This document shows, one piece after another, positions 14,058 to 19,888 of a stretch of DNA of 19,888 bases. The notes beneath the pieces are model-generated. The model searched no databases and was not told the DNA's origin. It saw only the letters and a list, made by a program, of their open reading frames with translations. The position numbers were made by a program, and so were the translations under genes. Position 1 is the stretch's first letter. Each line of letters opens with the position of its first letter. Source of the DNA: JAXIHJ01 sp034189755 (GTDB lineage Bacteria; Planctomycetota; Phycisphaerae; SM23-33). The stretch is from assembly GCA_034189755.1 (NCBI GenBank), contig JAXIHJ010000101.1, positions 1 to 19,888 of the forward strand, given 5' to 3'.

Positions 14058-14661
14058 TATCCCTCACAGCCAACAGCTCCTTGCGAGAATGGGCCGCGTC
14101 GCTTTTACCCTCATAGAGCTTCTTGTGGTCATTGCCATTATCTCGCTGCTGGTGTCCTTGCTGCTGCCGTCGTTAAACAAGGCCAGGGACCTGGCCAAGA
14201 CGACGGTCTGCAAGACACACCTGAAGCAGTTCGCCGTCGGCTTCTCGACCTACGCCAACGATTGGGACGGCTGGCTGCCCAAGGGCTATGCCGACGGGAT
14301 TACCTATAAAGCCACCCTCGGCGGCAAGGCGATGCTGGTTAATTCCATGTATTCCGACTATCTCTCGGCACGGGACGTCTTTTACTGCCCGGCCCATACC
14401 GAGCTGAATACCGATGCGAACTGGGCCTACGGACACATCGAATATTATTATCTGCATCGCGGGGCCGCCGGCCCGGTGCCGCATAAGATCACGGACCATC
14501 CCGGCGCCCTGCTCATGTCCGACCAGTGGGGCCTGACCTGGAGCTTCGACCCGATAGGGGCATTTCACGCCGGCGAAGGGTTCAACGTGCTTTTCCTCGG
14601 CGGCGAGGTCGAATGGATTGATGACCACACAAACCTTCAGACGGAAGCCCTTCTGGAGTAG
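14008..14661 (+). CDS. Type II secretion-like pseudopilin with H-X9-DG-like C-terminus
   Basis: A class III-type signal: a basic N-terminus, then VAFTLIELLVVIAIISLLVSLLLPSLNKAR. Only short parts matter here: AFTLIE is the prepilin peptidase site (Ala replaces the usual Gly before Phe, Glu at +5). Hydrophobic residues follow and form the N-terminal helix. The globular part has CPAHTEL and ends FHAGEGFNVLFLGGEVEWI. That end resembles the planctomycete H-X9-DG motif but with one extra residue and GG in place of DG. The start at 14008 is chosen because AGGA lies 5 bases upstream; it overlaps the phosphoesterase gene by 50 bases. Starts at 14023 or 14089 are possible. The role is likely in an envelope or secretion apparatus tied to the module's exported enzymes (inference). 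Confidence 0.85.
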   Translation: MEHRFMQLRSVKKNRSNIPHSQQLLARMGRVAFTLIELLVVIAIISLLVSLLLPSLNKARDLAKTTVCKTHLKQFAVGFSTYANDWDGWLPKGYADGITYKATLGGKAMLVNSMYSDYLSARDVFYCPAHTELNTDANWAYGHIEYYYLHRGAAGPVPHKITDHPGALLMSDQWGLTWSFDPIGAFHAGEGFNVLFLGGEVEWIDDHTNLQTEALLE

Positions 14662-14673
14662 TTCAAAAACGCT

Positions 14674-15687
14674 CTAGGTTGTTGTCAGGACGCCCGTGCC
14701 GTTGATGCGGTCGTGCTTGAGGTCCTGCAATGCACGATTGGCCTCGGCCAGCGGGTAGACGGTCGTGTGCGGACGGATGGGGTTTTTGTCGCAGGACTTG
14801 GCCGCCTCGGCGAGCAGTTCCCGGCCGTCGTCGCGCGTGTTGGCGGTTACCGAGCGGATTTCGCGCTCGTAGAAGAGGTGTTTCTCGTAGTCCATTTCGG
14901 GAATCGGCGTCATGTAGATGCCGGCAAGCGACAGCGTGCCGCCCTTTTCCAGCGCCGCCAGGGCCGGTGGAACCAGTTCGCCGGTCGGGGCGAAGATAAC
15001 GGCGCTTTGGACCTTAACGGGCATGTCCGAGGCGCTTTCGCCCGCCCATGCGGCACCCATCTCGCGGGCCAGTCGGCGGTGAGATTCTCCGCGAGTAACC
15101 ACGTACACCTTCATGCCGCGGCGCAGCGCGATCTGGATAATCACGTGCGCGCTGGAGCCGAAGCCGTAGATTGCCAGCGTGCCGCCGTCCCTCGGCCGGG
15201 ACCGCCTGAACGCACGATAGCCCACGATGCCCGCGCACAGAAGCGGCGCAGCCTCAACGTCGCTGAATACATCGGGCATATCGTAGGCGAAGTCCTCCGC
15301 CACGACGGCTTGCGTGGCGTATCCGCCGTCGGCGTGATAGCCGGTGAAACGCTGCAACCGGCAGAGGTTTTCCCGCCCGCTCTTGCAGAAGGCGCACTGC
15401 CCGCAGGTATGACGCAGCCAGGCGGCGCCGACGCGCCGGCCTGGCTTCAGCCGCTTGCAGCCTTCACCGAGTGCGTCCACCACGCCGACAATCTGATGGC
15501 CGGGGATAATCGGCATCTTTTGCCGCGGCAGTTCGCCCTCGATGACGTGCAGGTCCGTCCGGCAGATTGCGCAGCAACTGACCTTCAGGCGAACCTCACC
15601 CGGGGCGGGCAGAGGGTCGGGCAGGTCAGTCGGCTTCAGCGGCGAACTGTCAATCGCCGCGATCTCCTGAAGGACCATCGCTTTCAT
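14674..15687 (-). CDS. Zinc-dependent alcohol dehydrogenase family protein (CAD2/AdhA-like)
   Basis: A medium-chain dehydrogenase/reductase of 337 residues that interconverts alcohols and aldehydes with NAD(P)H in the cytoplasm. The catalytic zinc site is CRTDLH (Cys42, Asp45, His47) with IPGHQIVG (His64). The structural zinc is held by CGQCAFCKSGRENLC (Cys95, 98, 101, 109). The Rossmann loop is YGFGSSAHVIIQIA, and the tail EANRALQDLKHDRINGTGVL fits the family. The overall pattern (RFTGYHADGGYA, EAAPLLCAGI, VIFAPTGELVP) matches the CAD2/AdhA branch. The start follows AAAGGG, which overlaps the kinase stop codon. It is the last gene of the pyrF-kinase-adh run and converges on the pseudopilin gene with a 12-base gap. 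Confidence 0.93.
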   Translation of the reverse strand: MKAMVLQEIAAIDSSPLKPTDLPDPLPAPGEVRLKVSCCAICRTDLHVIEGELPRQKMPIIPGHQIVGVVDALGEGCKRLKPGRRVGAAWLRHTCGQCAFCKSGRENLCRLQRFTGYHADGGYATQAVVAEDFAYDMPDVFSDVEAAPLLCAGIVGYRAFRRSRPRDGGTLAIYGFGSSAHVIIQIALRRGMKVYVVTRGESHRRLAREMGAAWAGESASDMPVKVQSAVIFAPTGELVPPALAALEKGGTLSLAGIYMTPIPEMDYEKHLFYEREIRSVTANTRDDGRELLAEAAKSCDKNPIRPHTTVYPLAEANRALQDLKHDRINGTGVLTTT

Positions 15688-15699
15688 GGCATGAACCCT

Positions 15700-16536
15700 T
15701 TAGCTTTCTCGCCAGGTGGCCTTTTCGGGCTGATAGTGGTCTTCCAGCTCGGCTGTGGGGCTTTGCAGCGCACCCTTGCGGTGCCGTTGCCGCAGGAGCC
15801 GGCGGCGAAGCCATCGCCATGGGTCGGTGCCCCTGCGGTGCAGCGTGTGCAGCACGCCCCGCCGGTGCGACAGGGCAAGCTCGGCCGGCGTCAGCTTATC
15901 CGGCAGCATCCGGCGTTTGTGCTTGTAAACGTGGTACAGGTCCATTTTGGCTGCGCTGCGGACGATGCGCCCGATGATCGTCCGCAGCGGCCAGGGCAGG
16001 TCGTCGCGCCGGCGGACGGCAAGCTGATAGTCCACCAAAAACGGTTCGCCGCCAGGCGCAACGAGTATGTTGGATCGCTTATTCGCATCGCAGTAGCCTA
16101 CGCCGCGGGCGTGGATTTCGTCGAAGACCCGCCGCAGGTCGTCGAAGAATCTCGCCGTGGGAACGGTTACATGGTCCAGCGGCCTGCCCTCGACGTATTC
16201 GATTGCATAGCCGGTTTCACCGAACCGCCCCACCCATCGCGGCACGCCTTTTACGTTCGCCAGCGCCTTGTAGACAGCTTCTTCGTGTGCCCGCAGCAGC
16301 CGGCCGTACCAGGAAAGCGGAATGCCGCAAAAGCCCTGCGACCGCCCGAACTTCACGACGATTTTGTTTATTCCATTCGGCGCGGGGCCGTTTTCGGCCT
16401 CGTACAGGCACGTGGCTGCGAAGAAATCGTGCTTGAAAACCCGCAGCAGCCGATAGCGTCGCCCGGCAAGTTCGATTTGACCCGGCGGCGGCTTGCGCAG
16501 TGCGAACATCTGCGTGTTGTAACGTGCTCGGCTCAC
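15700..16536 (-). CDS. WaaP/RIO-like protein kinase-fold protein
   Basis: A 278-residue soluble protein with a reduced kinase fold. KIVVKFGR supplies the ATP-binding Lys62, HEEAVYKAL the likely helix-C Glu, GYAIEYVEGRPLD the hinge, GYCDANKRSNILV the catalytic Asp150 and Asn156, and FLVDYQLAV the metal-binding Asp169 in place of DFG. The DYQ/DFQ form is typical of Kdo/WaaP-type and related bacterial kinases. The C-terminus is very basic (RRWLRRRLLRQRH-like). The target could be a lipid-A or other sugar, or a protein; the sequence does not decide. The GTG start at 16536 overlaps the pyrF TGA stop in a GTGA arrangement, which suggests translational coupling. adh follows 12 bases on. Confidence 0.8.
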   Translation of the reverse strand: MSRARYNTQMFALRKPPPGQIELAGRRYRLLRVFKHDFFAATCLYEAENGPAPNGINKIVVKFGRSQGFCGIPLSWYGRLLRAHEEAVYKALANVKGVPRWVGRFGETGYAIEYVEGRPLDHVTVPTARFFDDLRRVFDEIHARGVGYCDANKRSNILVAPGGEPFLVDYQLAVRRRDDLPWPLRTIIGRIVRSAAKMDLYHVYKHKRRMLPDKLTPAELALSHRRGVLHTLHRRGTDPWRWLRRRLLRQRHRKGALQSPTAELEDHYQPEKATWRES

Positions 16537-17435
16537 GGGAGTGCGTTTCGTATGTCGTCTGCGAAGGCTTTGGCGGCGTCTTCAACGGCCCGTTTCCAGT
16601 CGCCGCCGCGGTTGGCTTTTTCATGCGCGAAGATAATCGACCGGCTGGCGTTGACGACGGCGCCGGCGCCGTCGGGTTTGAAGGCCGCTGTGCAATCGGC
16701 CGCCGAAGCGCCCTGCGCGCCGTAGCCGGGCACGAGAAAGATCTGCTGCGGCATGATTTGTCGCAGCCTGCGGGCCTCGTCGGGATACGTCGCGGCGACC
16801 ACCGCGCCGAGGCAGCTATAACCTCGTCGGCCCAGAAGCCCCCCGCCACCGCACGCCGCTACCTGCTCGGCGACGTGCTCGTAGAATTTCTTACCCGCGC
16901 CGTCGGAGAAATCCTGAATCTGTGCGGCGGAGGCGTTCGACGTGCGAACCAGAACGAACAGCCCCCTGCCCTCGGCCCGGCAGAGCCGGACGAACGGTTC
17001 CAGGCCGTCGGCGCCGAAATAGCCGTTAACGGTTATGGCATCCGGGGCGTCCGTGCCGAGAAGATGGGTGTCAGCGTAGGCCTGTGCGGTTGAGGCGATA
17101 TCGCCGCGCTTCACATCGCCGATAACGATCAGGCCAAGCTGCCGGGCGCAGGCGACAAGCTCGAAGTACAGCCGCAGCCCGCGGTCGCGGTAGCGCTCGA
17201 AGTATGCGATTTGCAGCTTGACGGCCGGAACGATCGGGGCTACGACGCCCAGCACTTCGCGGCAGAAACGGCCGATGGCTTCGACGCGCTGCTGCGGGGT
17301 CTCGGCCTCGCCGCCGAACACATCCGGCAGGCGCTCATAAACGGGGTCCAGCCCTACGCAAACGGGCGAGCCTTTCTGCTCGATCGCCTCCAACAGCCTG
17401 TCGGCGAAGTGTTCGGTGGTTTGACGTTCAGCCAT
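16533..17435 (-). CDS. pyrF: Orotidine 5'-phosphate decarboxylase
   Basis: Catalyses decarboxylation of OMP to UMP, the last step of de novo UMP synthesis. The 300-residue form belongs to the long PyrF type (type 2). Visible motifs: SPVCVGLDP (Asp30), PAVKLQIAYFE (Lys73), the catalytic signature GDVKRGDIASTAQAYA (Asp107, Lys109, Asp112), NGYFG, and the phosphate loop LVPGYGAQG. NASRSIIF near the end is the usual final phosphate-binding part. The start ATG at 17435 has no clear ribosome binding site. TATAAC lies ten bases upstream and could be a -10 box giving a very short leader. Its stop overlaps the kinase start. It is divergent from the GntR/LacI regulator. Confidence 0.96.
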   Translation of the reverse strand: MAERQTTEHFADRLLEAIEQKGSPVCVGLDPVYERLPDVFGGEAETPQQRVEAIGRFCREVLGVVAPIVPAVKLQIAYFERYRDRGLRLYFELVACARQLGLIVIGDVKRGDIASTAQAYADTHLLGTDAPDAITVNGYFGADGLEPFVRLCRAEGRGLFVLVRTSNASAAQIQDFSDGAGKKFYEHVAEQVAACGGGGLLGRRGYSCLGAVVAATYPDEARRLRQIMPQQIFLVPGYGAQGASAADCTAAFKPDGAGAVVNASRSIIFAHEKANRGGDWKRAVEDAAKAFADDIRNALP

Positions 17436-17648
17436 CTCGAATCACGTTATACCCCTTTTTGCCGATGAAGAAAAGTGCGGCTTCGCGTAGATGCTTCAAT
17501 GCATCGCCTGCCGGCGGCTTTGCAGCACAGGGGGCTGTGTGAGCGGGGAAAATCGCCCACACCTATCCCGCTCTTGCCCAATCAGCGGATTTTTTCCGCC
17601 ATCCTGGCTGTGCCGGCCGGAAAAACACGAAATCAGGGCATTTTAGGC

Positions 17649-17677
17649 TTGACAAGGGATTGCCAACATAGTATCCT
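17649..17677 (+). promoter_or_regulatory. Promoter of the GntR/LacI regulator
   Basis: A perfect TTGACA (17649-17654), a 17-base spacer and TATCCT (17672-17677). The -10 box is the left arm of the palindrome at 17672-17691. Transcription should start near 17684, leaving a leader of about 32 bases. Confidence 0.65.
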
Positions 17678-17691
17678 AGTTGCCTAGGATA
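17672..17691 (+). promoter_or_regulatory. Perfect palindromic operator over the regulator's own -10 box
   Basis: TATCCTAG, four bases, CTAGGATA: a perfect 8-4-8 inverted repeat of 20 bp. It covers the -10 hexamer and the predicted start of transcription, so a bound dimer would block RNA polymerase. Size and symmetry suit a winged-helix GntR-type dimer. The nearest candidate ligand is the protein encoded directly downstream. No second copy of the word was noticed in the rest of the window. Confidence 0.65.
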
Positions 17692-17715
17692 GTAAGGGCC
17701 GACACGAGGGAACCA

Positions 17716-18843
17716 GTGTCCGGTATAATGTTAAAATCCAGCGAGGCAGGAACCACACTGATCGACAAGTCCGCGCCCGTACATAGATACCATCAGGTCA
17801 AGGAAGTTATCCGGCAGCAGGTGCGGCAGAGGAAACTTCAGCCTGGCAGGAGGATCGGCTCGGTTATGGAGTTGGCCAAGTCGTTCCAGGTAAGCAAGGC
17901 TACCATAGCCAAGGCCACCGCTGAGCTTATCGATGAGGGCGTGTTGTACTCGGAAGTCGGCAAGGGCACGTACGTAGCCGACCCGCGCGACAAGAGAACG
18001 TACACAATCTGCTTCGTCGTCCATTCAGCAGACTATATTACCGCACCCTATTTTTCCCAAATGATTGCCGGCATGGGCGCGGTTACGGAGCAGAACCATT
18101 ACAAGCTCCAGTTCCTTACCTCCGAAAGGGCCGTCGGGGCGCTGGGGGGCGGCTCGCCGTACCCGGCCGTCAAAGACAGAAAGTGGGCCGACGGGCTGAT
18201 TGTCATGGACAACTCGTTCGCCGATGAGCAGTTGCGCCGCCTCGCCGAGAATCGTCCGATCATCGTCATCGGCCGCAGGATTGCCGGCGCGAACATCGCC
18301 TGCGTACGTACGAACAACAAAGACGGAACACGTGAGGCGATTTCCTACCTCGCCGGCCTCGGCCACAGGCGGATTGGGCTTATAATCATGTCGAGAAAGT
18401 GGCAGACGGAGAAGGAGAAAGTACTGAGCTATCAATCGACGGTCCGCCGGCTGTCTTTGGACGCTGAGCCGGGTCTGATCGTCAATCGTGGCCTGGGCAC
18501 AGAAGGTACAAAAAGCGCCCTCGACGCCTTGCTGGCCCTGCCCGACCGGCCCACAGCCATCCTTGCCAGCGGCGACGGCCTGGCATTTGAGGCGATTCAC
18601 TTGTTAAGGGAAAAAGGCCTCAAGGTTCCCGAAGACATATCTGTCATGGGCTTTACCGGTTGCCTGACCGGCATGGTTGCCGGCCTGCCGCTGACGACAA
18701 TGCAGCTTCCGATTGTGGAGATGGGCCGGACTGCGGCGGATATGCTGCTGGCCCTTATCAATGAAGAGAAAATCGCGGATAAAGACATGGTCTTCACGCC
18801 GAAACTGGTGGTAAGACAATCCTGTGGCCCAAGAAGGAGGTGA
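17716..18843 (+). CDS. GntR/LacI fusion transcriptional regulator (AraR-type architecture)
   Basis: A GntR winged helix-turn-helix occupies about residues 20-90 (HRYHQVKEVIRQQV, LQPGRRIGSVMELAKSF, VSKATIAKATAELIDEGVL, GKGTYVAD). It is joined to a LacI-type effector domain (YLAGLGHRRIGLIIMS, RPTAILASGDGLAFEAIHLL, VPEDISVMGFTG, VEMGRTAADMLLALI). This is the layout of AraR-type sugar repressors. The GTG start at 17716 follows GAGGG at 5 bases. The upstream TTG at 17680 lies inside the operator and is not credible; ATG 17728 is an alternative. The next gene is a LamG PEP-CTERM protein, 126 bases downstream, so a module-specific control role is likely. The ligand is unknown. Confidence 0.93.
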   Translation: MSGIMLKSSEAGTTLIDKSAPVHRYHQVKEVIRQQVRQRKLQPGRRIGSVMELAKSFQVSKATIAKATAELIDEGVLYSEVGKGTYVADPRDKRTYTICFVVHSADYITAPYFSQMIAGMGAVTEQNHYKLQFLTSERAVGALGGGSPYPAVKDRKWADGLIVMDNSFADEQLRRLAENRPIIVIGRRIAGANIACVRTNNKDGTREAISYLAGLGHRRIGLIIMSRKWQTEKEKVLSYQSTVRRLSLDAEPGLIVNRGLGTEGTKSALDALLALPDRPTAILASGDGLAFEAIHLLREKGLKVPEDISVMGFTGCLTGMVAGLPLTTMQLPIVEMGRTAADMLLALINEEKIADKDMVFTPKLVVRQSCGPRRR

Positions 18844-18969
18844 AACACGCGGTAGCAAAGATAACGCCCTGGTAGGGACTTGCATGAGTAAAGGTGAGAA
18901 GAAGACGAGAAGTGCCAATGTGGCAAGAGAAGTTCAAGTTTGAGTTGGAGAAACGAAAGGAGATGCAAA

Positions 18970-19800
18970 ATGACTAACAAGACTTGGCAAATGTTTTTGG
19001 TGGCGGGTGTGCTGTGCATGGTGTTGGCACCTGTTGCACGTGCGGGCGTGGTGACTGACGATCTAGTTTCGTGGTGGAAGTTTGATGAGGCTTCCGGCAC
19101 GACTGCTTTCGATTCCCATGGAAGTAATAACGGTACTCTGGCCGGCAGTCCGCTTCCCACGCGGACGACGGATACACCGGGAGCCGCTTCTTTGAGATCA
19201 CTGGACTTCGACGGCAGCGGCAACTATGTCGATTGTGGAAACGATGCGAGTTTGAGCATTAACGATACAATGACAATAGAATGCTGGCTCAAACCTGACA
19301 GTGTTGCGCATACCAGTGGCAAGACTCTGGACGATGTCTTTGTATCAAAAGGCTTTCATGGAAACACAAACGATAGAGCATGGGTTTTGGGAAGGCATAC
19401 GGATGACCTGCGATTACAAATGACTCGGGACGGATCTACCATAGTAGATTGTTGGCTTAACGATGTCCTGACTGCAAATGAGTGGCATTTTGTGTCGGTA
19501 AGTATAAGTGCTTCGGCTTCCGGACCGATCGAAGTGGTCTGGTTTTTTGATGACGGCCAAACCGAAACAGACTCGATAACAGGTTCGGGACTGCTGCACG
19601 AAAACGACGAGGATGTCAGGATAGGCCGGGATTACTTAAACGACTACTACATGGGCGGACTCATCGACGAAGTCAGGATTTACGATGCCGTTTTGGACAC
19701 ATCAGATCGCCAGCAGAACTACGACGCCATTCCCGAACCGGCTACGATGGCGCTATTGGGAATAGGCGCTGCTGGCCTGCTGATTCGCCGACGCAGATAA
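18970..19800 (+). CDS. LamG-domain PEP-CTERM sorting protein
   Basis: The ATG at 18970 follows AAGGAGAT at 5 bases; an earlier in-frame ATG at 18940 lacks a site. A signal peptide (MTNKTWQMFLVAGVLCMVLA) ends near VARAG. The mature part is a concanavalin-like LamG jelly roll: LVSWWKFDEASGTTAFDSHG, LDFDGSGNYVDCGN, TMTIECWLKP, and GGLIDEVRIYDAVL. The end is a full exosortase signal: IPEPATMALLGIGAAGLL followed by four basic residues. It should be exported, processed by exosortase and held at the cell surface. LamG domains bind glycans or proteins. It is the first structural gene of module B and lacks any lesion. The 88 bases after its stop hold a small CATCCA/TGGATG hairpin without a T-run. Confidence 0.93.
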   Translation: MTNKTWQMFLVAGVLCMVLAPVARAGVVTDDLVSWWKFDEASGTTAFDSHGSNNGTLAGSPLPTRTTDTPGAASLRSLDFDGSGNYVDCGNDASLSINDTMTIECWLKPDSVAHTSGKTLDDVFVSKGFHGNTNDRAWVLGRHTDDLRLQMTRDGSTIVDCWLNDVLTANEWHFVSVSISASASGPIEVVWFFDDGQTETDSITGSGLLHENDEDVRIGRDYLNDYYMGGLIDEVRIYDAVLDTSDRQQNYDAIPEPATMALLGIGAAGLLIRRRR

Positions 19801-19888
19801 GACAACAAGAGCTTTGCGACATCCAAATTTGATGGATGACGTCTACGAACCGCTTACTTACAGTTGCGGCTCGTGGGGGGGTTGCGCT

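Noticed and set aside
14713..16725. A 670-codon open frame on the plus strand
   Set aside because: It lies antisense to the dehydrogenase, the kinase and the end of pyrF, all of which have clear family motifs. Its translation resembles no family, and long antisense frames are common in GC-rich coding DNA.
17538..17600. Inverted words GAGCGGG/CCCGCTC and GCGGA/TCCGC in the pyrF-regulator gap
   Set aside because: Short arms, long or AT-rich loops and no matching promoter or T-run in the right direction; nothing to distinguish them from chance.
18883..18942. A 19-codon ORF between the GntR/LacI and LamG genes
   Set aside because: No ribosome binding site and a short basic composition; it may be leader sequence.

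Overview
This window looks like chromosomal DNA of a planctomycete, most likely of the class Phycisphaerae. The inference rests on gene content: PEP-CTERM surface proteins, a short H-X9-DG-type pseudopilin, a terpenoid-cyclase-fold/DUF4159 protein, and LacI- and GntR/LacI-type regulators placed directly in front of surface-protein genes. Coding sequence is dense and moderately GC-rich, and no transposase, integrase, CRISPR array, tRNA or rRNA gene was seen. No database search was possible, so the taxon is an inference.

Layout. 1-5098 (+): the 3' end of gyrB, rsmA (16S rRNA dimethyltransferase), a TPR protein and an orphan sugar-type ABC permease. 5127-8636 (-): a secreted cyclase-fold/DUF4159 protein and prfB (release factor 2). 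prfB carries the classical programmed +1 frameshift (CTT TGA C) at codons 25/26. 8785-8923 (+): a near-consensus promoter and a strong intrinsic terminator bracket about 100 nt with no convincing ORF, a probable unannotated small RNA. 9048-9797 (+): a HAD-family hydrolase. 9833-9943 (-): a possible 36-residue single-pass membrane peptide.

10213-14661 (+) is accessory module A: a LacI-type regulator, a PEP-CTERM protein with an in-frame UGA, a secreted metallophosphoesterase split by a one-base frameshift, and a pseudopilin. The first two surface genes share a homologous beta-rich domain, so they look like a duplicated pair, and both carry a lesion in this copy. 14674-17435 (-) is a tight operon of pyrF, a WaaP/RIO-like kinase and a zinc alcohol dehydrogenase. 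pyrF and the kinase overlap by 4 bases. 17649-19800 (+) is module B: a GntR/LacI fusion regulator with a perfect 8-4-8 palindrome over its own -10 box, then a LamG-domain PEP-CTERM protein. The module probably continues past the window.

Modules A and B share one plan: a sugar-sensing type repressor, then an exported PEP-CTERM protein behind a strong AAGGAG-like ribosome binding site, with a pseudopilin in module A. This suggests substrate-induced surface loci for polysaccharide or organophosphate use. The most interesting observations are the candidate small RNA with a duplicated pairing element, the self-operator of the GntR/LacI regulator, and the two independent disruptions in module A.
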